From Metellina segmentata (Eukaryota > Arthropoda > Arachnida > Araneae > Tetragnathidae), in assembly GCA_947359465.1 (NCBI GenBank), contig OX375880.1, forward strand, positions 22,830,714-22,894,713: a stretch of DNA of 64,000 nt, read 5' to 3'. Below the pieces are notes generated by a model. It was not told where the DNA came from. It saw only the letters and a program-made list of their open reading frames with translations, and did no database searches. Position numbers and translations under genes: made by a program. Of this stretch, positions 1-10,559 are shown in pieces (the first letter of the stretch is position 1; each line of letters opens with the position of its first letter).

Positions 1-872
1 TGAATTCAACTAATTAATTAAAGGAAAATTAATATTTCTCACCTTGCTCCAGTTATTTCCGAATTGTTCTTGCACAACTTTTGCCCAAGCAAGCCTCTTC
101 TTTGCCATAGCAGATGTGATTTTAGCCTTTTATCGAGGACGACGAGGATAGAAGAATCGCATACATTTACTCCATACGCTTGAAGAGAGATTTTTAGTTC
201 ATGACTAGTTGCTCTTCTGTTAGATTTAGCAATTTGAATTAATTTCCTTTCAGTTCTTGCAGTAAATTTACTTTTCCTTCCGCAGTTCCCAAGTCTCAAA
301 TTTCCATATTCACATTTGGAGTCCTAAGATCCTTTTTATTCTACACACAGATACTTGAGAAATGTTTGCTTTTTTTGCGATTTCGTGTTGTGTATAGTTA
401 TTTTCTTGGATGAGACACTTTACCACAGCTAGATTTCTAGGAGAACTATCACTTGCTTTACCCATAATCACGCAATAATCCTTTGACAAACGAAAAAAGT
501 TACCAATTATAAAGTAATCAAAGCAGCGAAAAGAATTGCTTTAACAATAAAATAATACCGATGCCAACTCAAGAAAGGAAAGAATAACAAGCACAGCAAG
601 TAGACGATTTTCAAATTTTATTTTAAATTCGTTTGTAAATCAAACAAATTTTTTATGCAATGCAAACAATTTGATTACTTTGGATCAAATATTTTTCTTT
701 TTAAAAAATGGCATTATTTAACAAAATTATATCCCCAAAACTATTCTAAAGGAGTGAAAATTGATTGGATCAACAAAACAAATTACTTTTCATGAAATAT
801 TGCAAGTATATATAAAATAAATCAAGAAAAACTGAAAAAATCACAATTATTCTAATAATTTTCACACCTCTG
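1..872 (-). mobile_element. Tc1-like transposon, broken, 3' part off window
   Basis: Minus-strand Tc1-family remnant. The transposase start (MGKASDSSPRNLAVVKCLIQ) reads from about 465 leftwards through a helix-turn-helix region, then meets a stop and a frameshift near 300. The reading continues in another frame at 39-299 with LGNCGRKSK and TARTERK, typical of the Tc1 linker between DNA-binding domain and catalytic core. The catalytic core would lie left of position 1 and is not visible. The terminal inverted repeat on this side starts CAGAGGTGTGAAAATTATTA (reading minus) and abuts a TA at 873-874, the Tc1/mariner target. Not functional as it stands. Confidence 0.8.
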
Positions 873-875
873 TAG

Positions 876-1652
876 TATAAGGAATAAAGAACTACATAAC
901 TCCAGGGGTGCAGAATTTGTTTCAGGGCCCAATATTTCCCCAGAACACAATTTGCTTTGTCCGAAATTCCCCCCGAAAATATCCTTGTATTTTAATTCTA
1001 GTTTAAGCGAACTGTTAGAGTACAAAATTGATGATTAAGAACTCCGCTTAAGACTACTACTTATAAGTTTAAAAAAAAACTAATATTTATTCTAATAAAA
1101 ATAATTACATTGATGGATTATATTATTTATCACCAAGAAATGGCAGCCTTCCTGTCTCTTTTTGTGAAAGTTGTCAATCACCTTTGACGTCATATACATC
1201 TCGAGAAGAGATGATGAAGAAAACCGCGTGTAATGGTATCTTTCACTATGGAAATGATTGTCCAAGGATTCTTTCAATAGTTGTGAAGCCCCGCCTTATG
1301 TATAGGAAGCAAACCAAATTTGAATTTCATTCAGATAGGCTACAAATTTCCATTTGGTTTGCTACCCAAACCAACGCCATTTTGACCGTTTCCGAATTTG
1401 GCCCCGATTGACTATGACGAGTCCATTCTAAGGAAAACAATAATTATTAAATTCCAATATATTAACTTTTAAATGTAAGTGCTATAGATTTGTCAGGACA
1501 GTATGCACTGGTCGCAAACACTTCCTTTTGTAATAGTAGAGAAATGTGCTAAAATGGGTTGCTAGTTCAAAACTCAGTCCATCCAAAGGGACTAGATATA
1601 TTCCAGGCCAGAACAAAAAATTATAAGTTATTAATCTTTCCCTTTTTTTTAG
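876..1652. other. ASF1 intron or flank, no gene seen
   Basis: AT-rich sequence between the Tc1 copy and the first visible ASF1 exon. It contains a short piece at 889-907 (ACTACATAACTCCAG) that recurs near 4712 and, inverted, near 8315. The open frames at 1092-1411 show no recognisable domain and look like chance. The 5' exons of ASF1 were looked for here and not found. Confidence 0.6.
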
Positions 1653-1829
1653 GCTGATCCCCCTGATCCTCAAAAGATTCCAGTTCAGGATGCTGTGGGT
1701 GTAACTGTTGTCCTTTTAACTTGCTCCTACAGATCTAAAGAATTCATCAGAGTTGGCTATTATGTGAATAATGAATATGTTGACCCAGAAATGAGAGAAA
1801 ACCCACCCACTGTACCACAGTTTGATAAG
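1653..1829 (+). CDS. ASF1: ASF1 histone chaperone, internal exon
   Basis: Internal coding exon of the ASF1 histone H3-H4 chaperone, a nuclear protein that hands H3-H4 to CAF-1 and HIRA during nucleosome assembly. The exon is 59 codons in phase 0, after a polypyrimidine tract and AG at 1651-1652, and is followed by the donor GTTAGT. It carries the strongly conserved [15 protein letters not shown] and [12 protein letters not shown] stretches of the immunoglobulin-like core. By alignment to human ASF1A this is about residues 76-134, including the valine (human V94) and arginine (human R108) known to contact histone H3. The amino-terminal 75 or so residues must be encoded upstream of the window. 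Confidence 0.95.
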
Positions 1830-2661
1830 GTTAGTTGACTATTTCTATCTTGTAATTGAATATCCAAGTTGTGATTGTCTTTTTATGATATAGTCTTGCC
1901 TAACGATAGTTGACTTTGCAATGATTAAATATTTTTTGTCGTGCTTCAAAAAAAATTTTGGTTTTGCATGTTTAGAATTTAAAGTTGTGTTAAAATTACT
2001 TGGAATTTGAGCAGAGGTTAAAATTTATTAAATTCTGTTATCATGTCTATGTACAGTCCATGCTTGGGATGCATGCAGTGCACACTTAACAAATTTTACT
2101 TCATTTTCCAGTTTCTAAAATTTCTTGTCAAAAAAAACTATTTTATATGGTTATAAGTTCATGTATGTTTAAAGGTTATGTACAGAAACGCAGTTTTGCA
2201 GTGAGAAATGCAGAAGTTTATGAAAAGTAGGATCGTCATCTTTAGATTGTACTAGTCTTAATTTTGAACTATGAATTTTCTTGCTTGAATCCTGTCAATT
2301 TTCATTAGAATTGTGACATTTACAGTTGATTTCCATATGCATCAGTTTGATAATGAATACCAAATTAATTTTAGGAGTAATTTATTGATTGGAGAATTCA
2401 TAAACTTTTGGGAGCAATGGTGTACTAAACTTTTTTTTTTGTTCCTCATTACAATGAATTTACTTCATCAGTTGAATTAAGTCAAGTTTTATAGCATTAA
2501 CGTTGCTCTATGTGAATTTACATGTTTTAAGATAGTAGGAATTTTTAATTAACTAAATCTAAGCCCTGATACTTTTAAATAAATGTATTCATTGAAAATA
2601 CTGATGCAAAACATTATTTGTACTCTTTTTACAAAGTTATTTGAAGCATTTTTATTTGTAG
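1830..2661 (+). other. ASF1 last intron
   Basis: An 832-bp AT-rich intron beginning GTTAGT and ending TTTATTTGTAG. No repeat or gene was recognised inside it. Confidence 0.9.
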
Positions 2662-2859
2662 CTCCAAAGGAATATTCTTGCTACTTCTCCAAGAGTCACA
2701 AGATTCAAAATCGATTGGGACGATAATCATCCTGGTGTTGACGGTATACCAAATAACTCTGCTTCAGAAAAACAAATGGAAAATCCTGATGACAGCAATG
2801 GACCTTTAAAACAAATTTTTCAGGAAAGTAACCACAGCATGGAAATGGAAGTTATGTGA
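2662..2859 (+). CDS. ASF1: ASF1 histone chaperone, terminal exon
   Basis: Last coding exon of ASF1: 65 codons and TGA at 2857-2859. It joins the previous exon in phase 0 to give FDK-LQRNILATSPRVTRFKI, the last strand of the conserved core. A divergent acidic and polar tail of about 45 residues follows, ending in MEMEVM. A short variable carboxy tail is normal for ASF1 and in other animals is the part phosphorylated by Tousled-like kinases; whether that applies here is inference. With the previous exon, 124 residues of the protein are visible. Confidence 0.95.
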   Translation, partial: LQRNILATSPRVTRFKIDWDDNHPGVDGIPNNSASEKQMENPDDSNGPLKQIFQESNHSMEMEVM

Positions 2860-2959
2860 CTTGTACAAAATGATCTATTTATATATTTCTTTTATCAGTT
2901 TATATGTGATTAGCTGATTAGAAATGCCCTTTGTGTTTTAAACTTATATGTATATATTC

Positions 2960-2965
2960 AATAAA
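2960..2965 (+). terminator. ASF1 polyadenylation signal
   Basis: AATAAA about 100 bp after the ASF1 stop, followed by a T-rich stretch. This is the likely 3' end of the transcript. Confidence 0.7.
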
Positions 2966-3365
2966 TATTTTTCTTATGATGAATTTAATGTCTTTGTTTC
3001 TCATTCTTTCCCAATCAAAGAATTCTTAATTAAATTTGAGACACTTGTTATTTTTTTATCCGCATTCATGTCAATACACAGCTTTTTACTTGTTAGGCTA
3101 CGAAATTTAACTATTACGTCCATTCACTCTGGCGAGGCCTGTTTTTCTGTGCTGAAATGTGTTTAACCTTTACACACATAGCTGCTTGCAACAGATAAGA
3201 CTCTTGTGTCTTTAGTTAGGCGATTATATTTTACCATAATCCTCTGTTTACATCTTCCTGCCTTTTTAAGCCTGATTCTCATTCTTTTTTCGTCGTGATT
3301 GAAAGCACAAGTTCCCCTTTTAAAACACTTGATCGAAGTTACACCAATGTCTGATAAATCAATTG
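2966..3365. other. intergenic, nothing recognised
   Basis: AT-rich sequence without a recognisable gene or repeat. The open frame at 2948-3166 overlaps the ASF1 3' end and shows no known domain. Confidence 0.6.
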
Positions 3366-3373
3366 GGTATTAC

Positions 3374-3934
3374 CAGGGCTGTAGTGGAGGGTATACGCCG
3401 TATACCCTCTGGTTTTTCTAAAATCTACGTTCACGCTTTGCTTTTCGTAGAAAACATCACGTGAAACGCAGAAGCGACAGAAAAGTTTCTATTTCAAGAT
3501 ATCACCATGGTACATAATTCCAAAATCGTACCTTTTAATCAAAAGCAATTCATTCAAAGTATTGCCGATTGAATATACAGACTTTGTTCTGGTGTTAATG
3601 AAGAAAGTTGTCAACTTTTGGAAGGATATATCCATGCTTGATCCAGAAAATATAAATACAGAGAATATTTGCTATTGAGAAAAGGAGGTAAAAAGGATCT
3701 ATCGACGTTTTGGCATAGATGAAATGTGAACTATTTAGGGTTTGAGGGAACAATGAAAACGGCTTATGAATTTCCTGGAAATATATACATGTACGTATGT
3801 GGATGTGTACGTTTTTTTGCACCCAACTGGAAAGTGTAAGTAGTAAGTAAATGTTTCACTCCCCCCACCACCAGGAAAAAAATTCTGCGTGCCCCAATGG
3901 TATACCCTCTGGTTTTTTTACGACTACAGCACTG
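3374..3934. mobile_element. non-autonomous hAT element (561 bp)
   Basis: The ends are inverted: CAGGGCTGTAGT at the left and, read from the right, CAGTGCTGTAGT. The phrase TATACCCTCTGG recurs just inside both ends. The element is flanked by a perfect 8-bp target duplication, GGTATTAC, at 3366-3373 and 3935-3942. An 8-bp duplication with CAG..CTG ends is the hAT superfamily signature. No transposase is evident, so it would depend on a relative elsewhere. Confidence 0.8.
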
Positions 3935-3942
3935 GGTATTAC

Positions 3943-4334
3943 TGAATTTGAAGTTGAAACGCTGTAAAAAAATGTTACTCAACGGGGAAATAAAATTATG
4001 CAATATGGTGTGTTCTGATTCGTATAAATGCATGGCCGTTACCAAAATACATGAGGTTACGTTCAAATACTCGTGAGTTCTTTCCAGGGTCCCTTGTCAT
4101 TTGCTTCTGTTTTCATTACCGATAGGTTAGTGTTCCTTCCTTTTTGTTTTTGTCTTTCAAGCACGAGACTTAATACTTTACTTTTTTAGATGTGAAGATG
4201 TTCGAATGGTTTCTTGTTTATGTAATATGCAATTATTTATTAATAAGCCCATGGCTGCCACAGGTGACTTGCTACTATTTTCAAACTTTAGAGATCCAAT
4301 CGGCGTAATGTCGCAATCTCTTGTGAAAATATAA
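3943..4334. other. intergenic, nothing recognised
   Basis: AT-rich sequence with no recognisable gene. Confidence 0.5.
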
Positions 4335-4735
4335 ACATTTGACTGAAAAATTATTTATTGAAAGAAAATCAAATGTATAAGGTATCTATCTGGTGTAAAA
4401 TTTTCTGCATATTTCAAATCCATTGAAATTTTTAATCTATCTTTAACGATCCATTTTACAACTAACCCGAACTAAACAATGCCAGTCAAAAATTGTTAAT
4501 TTCTTTTGCTTGCTTTGGCTGGAATCTGTCGATTTCTCGGCAGCGAAGATCAAATTCGTATGGGGAAAATGTAAAAGTTACTATTTTATAATTATTTATT
4601 TAAAAAAAACATTTTTAGGTATCGATCCAATGTGAAATTTTCCGCAGATTTCAAATCCGTTGAATTTTTTACTTTATCTTCGATGATCTAGGAGATAGAA
4701 AAAAGAACTACATAACTCCAGTTAAAACTTTTTAT
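4335..4735. repeat. dispersed repeat with internal direct repeat
   Basis: Two direct copies of a roughly 95-bp unit start near 4369 and 4609. Shared phrases are TTTTCYGCAKATTTCAAATC and TTGAAATTTTT. The end near 4705-4730 carries AACTACATAACTCCAG. The same units recur at 8300-8560 (reverse orientation), in part near 25190-25270, and as a foldback at 33039-33275. The family is unnamed here; it may be part of a Helitron or other non-autonomous element. Confidence 0.6.
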
Positions 4736-4747
4736 TTGTTTTTTTAG

Positions 4748-4950
4748 TCTGCTGACAAATTGTTCCTCTGGAAGCATGGAATTATAAACTTAGAATCTGC
4801 TATCTTTAATGCTGTTGCCATTCCAAAGAAAACAATTGGATTCATTTTGCAATGTTCTGGATGGAATTTTAAAATTCGCTGTGACCCAAAGATTGAAAAA
4901 AAATCGAACTACCTGTATGCCAAAGTCCATTACTGTAGTGCCATAAAAGG
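4748..4950 (+). CDS. orphan exon-like open reading frame, family unknown
   Basis: A polypyrimidine tract and TTTTTTTAG precede an open stretch of 67 codons beginning SADKLFLWKHGIINLESAIF, with alternating hydrophobic residues and a Cys/Trp-rich middle. A possible donor, GG|GTAAAA, is at 4951, just before an in-frame TAA. The composition is more protein-like than the surrounding sequence. It lies between a dispersed repeat and a SINE. I do not recognise the family and found no partner exon nearby. It could be a real exon of an unrecognised gene, a retained fragment of a pseudogene, or chance. Confidence 0.3.
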
Positions 4951-4972
4951 GTAAAAATCTTCCTCGGTAACG

Positions 4973-5157
4973 CGGTAATTGGTAATTTTTTGTTTACGTC
5001 GTACTAGAGCAGCACAACGGGCTATTGACGACGGTCCGGGATCAGTCCCTTAAGGGAAAGATCCGAGGACAACACCTCGTAATTTGAGCCACGGTCAGAT
5101 GACGAAGCAACACCTGAGCTGGCACCCCACTCTCCAAACTTCCACGCCAACCCAACG
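4973..5157 (-). mobile_element. SINE-A, 5'-truncated
   Basis: Body and 3' end of SINE-A in minus orientation (landmarks GTACTAGAGCAGCACAACGG, CCCTTAAGGG, CACCTGAGCTGGCACCCCAC); the tRNA-like head is missing. It is flanked by TCCTCGGTAACG (4961-4972) and TCCTCGTTAACG (5158-5169), a 12-bp target duplication with one mismatch. It sits about 20 bp after the orphan exon. Confidence 0.85.
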
Positions 5158-5169
5158 TCCTCGTTAACG

Positions 5170-5484
5170 CTGATTTCTGCTTTTGTTTTCTTCTGAGAAG
5201 TTGTGCTTTTTCTTCAATTTTTTCTTTAGAATAAATAATATGGAATTACAGCGAAAGAATAAATGTAAAAAAAAATAATAGGAAAGTGAATATCCCAACA
5301 AACTTTTAAGAGTATGTTTGAAAGATGCAAGAGAAAAATTGAATAAAGTGCTTTTGAATTATAAAAATGCATGCTTGTCATAACTACATATTCTGTACCA
5401 ATGGTGCACCTATGATTAGGGGGTTATGAGTTAAAGCCCCCCCCCTCCCTCCTTTCCAAAGACAAATTTCACTGTTTATAGTGG
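5170..5484. other. AT-rich spacer
   Basis: Nothing recognised. A C-rich tract lies near 5438-5450. Confidence 0.5.
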
Positions 5485-5561
5485 TAATTTTATTTAACGT
5501 CCTACTAGAGCAATACACCGGGCTATTGACGACGGTCCGGGATCAGTCCCTTAAGGGAATG
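5485..5561 (-). mobile_element. SINE-A fragment
   Basis: Minus-strand 3' end of SINE-A (GTCCTACTAGAGCAATACAC to CCCTTAAGGGAA). It is directly abutted by another, fuller SINE-A copy in the same orientation, as if the second inserted into or beside the first. Confidence 0.8.
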
Positions 5562-5830
5562 GTAATTTTTAGTTAACGTCGTACTAGAGCAACACAACGG
5601 GCTATTGACGACGGTCCGGGATCAGTTCCTTGAGGGAAAGATCCGAGGACAACACCTCGTAATTTTGAACCACGGTCCGATGACGAAGCAACATCTGAGC
5701 TGGCACCCCACTCTCCAAACTTCCACACCAACCCAACTTGAGGACTTTGGGCAACGACAGATTTAAGGCGTACTCGCCGCCTATCTACACCAAACGCTTA
5801 CGATTCGAACCAGGAACCTTCCGTGTTTAT
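5562..5830 (-). mobile_element. SINE-A copy, minus strand
   Basis: SINE-A in minus orientation running from the GGTAATTTTTAGTTAACGTC tail through the body to a damaged head (CGATTCGAACCAGGAACCTT, the box B region). The head ends abruptly near 5822. Confidence 0.85.
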
Positions 5831-6182
5831 AGTGGACTTTATAGAGCTTATAAGGCTAAATAATAGTCAAAAATACATGCTTATCATAAACATATTCTGC
5901 CGACCATCCGGCATAGTGGTTAAAGTGTTAGCCTCTGGATCGGGAGGTTCGGGCATGGGTGTTTGTAAGCATATGATGTAAAGGCGGCTGGTGCACCTTA
6001 AATCTATCGTGGCCGAAAGTCCTCACGTTGGGTTGGTGTGCAAGTTTGGAGAATGGGGTGCCAGCTCAGGTGTTGCTTCTTCATCTGACCGTGGTTCGAA
6101 ATTACGAGGTGTTGTCATCGGATCTGTCCCTTAAGGGACTGATCCCGGACCGACATCAATAGCCCATTGTGTTGCTCTAGTA

Positions 6183-7698
6183 CATATATGGGCAACCCCC
6201 GACCTGAGGGCCGGATGTGGCCCGCGCCGGCTTTTGATCCGGTCCGCGGAACATTTTAAAATAGCGCTCGAAGAAAAGTAAATGTTCTCTGTTTTTGCCA
6301 ACAAGGGGGTGGGGGGGGGGACTAAAGTCTGAATTTCGTGGATCATTGTTTCTCAACCTTTTTTAGTTGACGGCACGCTAACAAATATCGAATTATTTGT
6401 GGCACACCTGAATATAAAAATGTAAAAGTTGGTATTTTCAATACTACCTTATATAGTTATTATTACTAATAAAACTAGGGGGCCTGCCCCCTGCTCGCTA
6501 AATCTCGCCAACCCCCGGAGGATTGGTTCGCTGCGCGAACATACGCTCGCTTCGCTCGCCTCAATGAAGACATGTGTCCTAGCAGAAGGGATTGTTTACA
6601 AAATATGTTACCAAAAAAATGTTTTACAAATCTAAATTTGCTGTATTACAGAAAAATATATACAGTATCTCTAAAATCAGAATTCAAATGAAAACTTTTT
6701 GCAAATTTTGACTCGAAATGTGAGCGTTGCTTTGGAAATTGAATACCCAGCATGTTGTTTGTGTATACATTTTCCCAGCACTCAAACGACCCACACTTTT
6801 TCATTGAGTTTGTTTCCGAAAGTTGTAGTGCAAGCGTCTTCTTGAACTATAATTGTTGGCCCTGAAAAGGACGGTTTTTTAAATGGCCCTGAAAAGATCC
6901 TCCGCTTTCTTTAATTTCTATTATAAACTAACTGCAACAGCTCATTAAAATTTCCTTTTTTTTTTCAATAAAATTTCATCCGATAACGCTATAAATTCAA
7001 TCGATGCGCGAGACTTCGCGATAAACAAACAATCGTACAGTGTTGCCAAAACGCGATTACAAATAACGTTTGTTTTGCGTGTCACGTAAGAGAATTATAT
7101 ATATAGATTAGCATTTTGGATATGAGATGACTGAGCCTGTTTTCTTGAACAAATTAAATCAAAACGAGGTTTCAAAGTCGCGTGACAAGTTATCGGCGAC
7201 ATATCGTGCCACTCAATTCAACGGACAGTCGGGAATAATAATTATAAATTTCGTTATTAATTGTATCCGAGAAACGGCCTTGCTCTTCTTGATTCCAATC
7301 CTTACTTGGGGATGTGACTTATAAAAACACTGATACAAATCGACAATACTCGGATAGTTCTTTTCCATGATGAAAACTTATAAATCAAAGTATCAAACCA
7401 GGCTTACAGATGAAAATTTGGAAACACTCTGCACCTGTGATCAGTGGGAATGATCCCAGCATTGATTATCTTGTTTTTCAAATTCAAGCTTCTCTTTAAT
7501 TTCTGGTGATGTAAGTAAATACTTAATCAATACGATTTTATTCTGTTCATGTAACTTTACAATTCTACTTTATAAATATATAAAATAAAATAAACCTTAT
7601 TATTATTACTTTTTCACAACTACCTATTATCTACGGCCCGCGACTTCATTAATATCTTAAAGTTTAGCCCGCAACTTTCCAAAGGTTGCTCATACCTG
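6183..7698. mobile_element. hAT element inserted in a SINE
   Basis: The ends read CATATATGGGCAACC and, from the right, CAGGTATGAGCAACC. The flanks are a perfect 8-bp duplication, CTCTAGTA (6175-6182 and 7699-7706), which is part of the SINE-A sequence. Interior phrases such as GGCCGGATGTGGCCCGCG and GGCCCGCGACTTC are typical of hAT ends in many animals. A further hAT-like end phrase, TTTCTCAACCTTTTTTAGTT, lies at 6347 and may belong to another nested or older element. No transposase frame remains. Confidence 0.85.
6475..7107 (-). mobile_element. Helitron-type element nested in the hAT
   Basis: Read on the minus strand it begins TCTATATATATAATTCTC preceded by A, and ends with a GC-rich hairpin GGGGGCAGGCCCCC followed by CTAG and then T. 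A|TC...CTAG|T with a hairpin just before the 3' end is the Helitron signature. At 633 bp it has no Rep/helicase coding and is non-autonomous. The GC-rich end (GCTCGC.. and AACCCCCGG) matches the end of the larger Helitron at 45078. Confidence 0.7.
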
Positions 7699-7746
7699 CT
7701 CTAGTACGACGTTAACTAAAATTACCATTACCATAAACACATTCTG

Positions 7747-8031
7747 TACTAGTAGCGAATCGTTTGTCACATGAGAACGTGAAAATCACAGAACAGAAAA
7801 ATAGTAGCTCTAGGGCTTATCATAGTCACTTTTTTCTCACACACCCTCCACGCGCGCACAATTATATCTTTATGTCAGTTTAACTTTAACCTGAAAGGAG
7901 TCAATTGACATTATAGCGGTAGCAAAAGGCAAGAGAAACATTGTAAAGCGCCTTAGTTTTCATCCTGAAACACACTTAGCAATGATTATTCAATAGAATG
8001 CCACACAGCTTGGGAGATAACATCAGTTACA
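7747..8031. other. intergenic, nothing recognised
   Basis: AT-rich spacer without a recognised feature. Confidence 0.5.
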
Positions 8032-8570
8032 TCTCTACTATTATAAAAGGAAGTATCTGTGTGTGCGCGCAGTGCCCTGACGAATCTATGTCACTTACAA
8101 TAATGAAATTTGGCACATAGGTAGTCCGAATTTTTTGTGATTTTTGTACGAAATTTAATCTAGAACATTTTAAAATTAATATAGTGGAATTTAATTGTTA
8201 TTGTTTTCGTTAGAATGGCAACAGTATTAAGAGATCACATATTCTAAATTTATTTTTTCCGCTTCATTTTCCGAGCAATGATTTCAGCGGACGAACAAAA
8301 CAATTAAACAGTTTTAACTAGAGTTATGTAGTTTTTTTTTATATCTCCTAGATCGTTAAAGAGAGGTAGAGTAAAAATTTCAACGAATTTGAACTTCGAC
8401 AATTTTACATTAGATCGATATCTAAAAATATGATTTTCTATTTTTAAATTGTAACTTTTATATTTTTTTCCAATACGAATTTCGCCTTCGCGATCGACAC
8501 ATCACTACCGGCGCACACACGATTCGAGCAAAGGGAAGCAAAACAAATAAAAAAAATTTTTGACTTGCAT
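8032..8570 (+). mobile_element. possible Helitron 5' part with dispersed repeat
   Basis: It starts TCTCTACTATTATAAAAGG after an A, a common Helitron-type 5' end. From about 8300 it holds a reversed copy of the dispersed repeat seen at 4335-4735 (GAGTTATGTAGTTTT, then GATCGTTAAAGAGAGG). No matching CTAG|T 3' end was identified, so the right boundary is arbitrary. Confidence 0.4.
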
Positions 8571-9311
8571 TGTTTAGTTCTTTTTTGTAAAATCGTGAGA
8601 ACACGATTTTTTCACGCAAGTTTGCTCTGGATTATCATGAGTGCCAAACAATGTGTTCAAGTACTTCTTGCTATTTATTTAACTTTCGTCTGTTGGGACG
8701 AATGCCTTCTTTCCATGAACTTCTTGTTTGATCCGCAATACTTCGGCGTTCGCAAGATGAGACACACGTGATTGAAGGGTTGATTCAGAGGGCAAAAATT
8801 GAATTAGTAATTTCAAATTAATTATTTTTAAGCTAAATTGTAAAAAGTTCCAACCATGCAAAAAGTTGCATTTATGTAGAAAGTTGCATTTATGTTGCGG
8901 TTATAACTCACTTACAATACACCCCATGTAGGAGGAATTTTGTTTTTAGTACTATACATATAGCGTAGAACGTGTGAAAAAAAGTTGCATTTGTTGCAAA
9001 AAGTTGCCCTATTAATAATTAATGAATGGTTGTATCAAGTAGCGTCTAATTTGTTTCAAAATATACTTTTTTTACACCACGTAAGCGAAATAAACACGTT
9101 TTCTTCGATAGAATATTTTTCGCAAATGGCGCGACATGAGTACTTGCGTCATTTCACGGTTATGCGTGCATATTTGGGCTTCGGTTCCGCAGCGGCGCCG
9201 CACGTTGAAAAATCGGATGTGCGCACCGAGCCTTAAACACGGGAATCTATCCGTAAACATTAAGAAAATAAACAAATGTGTAATATAGTAATAGCGGAAA
9301 TCGTTGGACTA
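8571..9311. other. intergenic with short AAGTTGCATTT repeats
   Basis: No gene recognised. Four close copies of AAAGTTGCATTT or near variants lie between 8861 and 9007. Confidence 0.4.
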
Positions 9312-9319
9312 TATCCATG

Positions 9320-10510
9320 CAGTGGCTGATTAAGCGGTAGGCGGACCAAGAGGCCGCGTAAGGCCCCGGTATACCGAAGGGGCCCCGAGGGCTTAAAATG
9401 TTTTTTCATTAGGGTTCGAGGAATGGTCAGCAAGAGCAGGTGGTGTATAAGCTATTAAAATTGGTTTCACCCATATAAAAGAGGATTTAACTGATCTTTT
9501 ATAATTGAGAAGAAGAAAAAAAGTTATCACATTAGAGGCGATTTCACTTCTGAAAAAAAGGGACAAATATGAAACCGCCCTAATGACAGTCATTTGGAAT
9601 GGAATACTCATTTTTGACAAAGAATAAATGCTACTAGTAAATCACTGCAATGGTGGAATGCGAACTATTGAAAGGATCTATCCTACTAAAGTCATTAGAA
9701 AATTTTATCTATATCTATAACTTCTGAGAAGAATTTGAAAAAGAGACAACTGATTTATCGGGGCTATATTATTTAATGTGGAAGATAGACAAACTCTTAG
9801 ACACCAAAAGATAATTTTTTTTTTATGAATACAAAGACGTTGGACATGAATTTGCAATAAGAGAAAATTTCATATTCAATTCATTTTATGCAATATGCGA
9901 TTACACCAAGGCAGAATTATTTCATAACTCCGACATTGTTGTAGCGCCTTTTCGAATATTTTTGATTGGGATTTAGCAACAGAAGAAAAAAGTCACGATA
10001 AAAAAGTTGAAGGATATTTACAAATATGACATTCATGTTTGTACTATTTAAGATCAATTTGAACATTTTTTTAATATTTCTTAAAGAAGGCTAGGATGCC
10101 ATGGAAAACCACAACAGACATCTATCGAGCACATTTCCGAAAGTTGAATTATTGAAAATTAGAAAGATCGTTTTCTATTTTAAAGCGTGTAAAAGATATT
10201 TAAAGAGTACTAAAGGAGAAGAAAAATGAATTAATATGGCCATTCTGTATATAGCGCAAGAAATTTTAAACCGAATCGACACTGCCAAAATAATTGACAA
10301 ATATGCAAGAAATAAAGCAAGACGGAAATTCATGAAAAAAAATTATTATTATTATTATTTTTTTTTTTGGTATGGTATGAAATTTTTGATTACTTTTCTT
10401 TTGTATTAATAAATTAATAAAAGTTTTCTTGAAACTTTTTTTCGAACTTGTGTTTGAGGGCCCAGAAAATTTTACCGCTTGGGGCCCCCACTTGACTTGA
10501 TCCGCCCCTG
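9320..10510. mobile_element. hAT-type element, about 1.2 kb
   Basis: Left end CAGTGGCTGATTAAGCGG; the right end read inward is CAGGGGCGGATCAAG. Subterminal GGGCCCC-rich blocks are present on both sides. Flanks are TATCCATG (9312-9319) and CATCCATG (10511-10518), an 8-bp duplication with one change. The interior is AT-rich with no convincing transposase frame and an (ATT)n run near 10342-10362. Confidence 0.7.
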
Positions 10511-10559
10511 CATCCATGACATCACAGAATCGTGGTATGGCCTTTAGTTATGGGAGGCG

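Larger units (their letters stand above)
5900..7731 (+). mobile_element. SINE-A copy split by a hAT element
   Basis: Plus-strand SINE-A with a degenerate tRNA-like head (CATAGTGGTTAAAGTGTTAG), body to 6182, and the tail resuming at 7707 (GACGTTAACTAAAATTACCA). The outer target duplication is CATAAACATATTCTG (5885-5899) against CATAAACACATTCTG (7732-7746), 14 of 15 matching. This shows where the SINE landed before the hAT split it. Confidence 0.85.

Noticed and set aside
1092..1411. ASF1 upstream exons
   Set aside because: Translation of these frames shows none of the conserved ASF1 amino-terminal motifs and there are no fitting splice sites.
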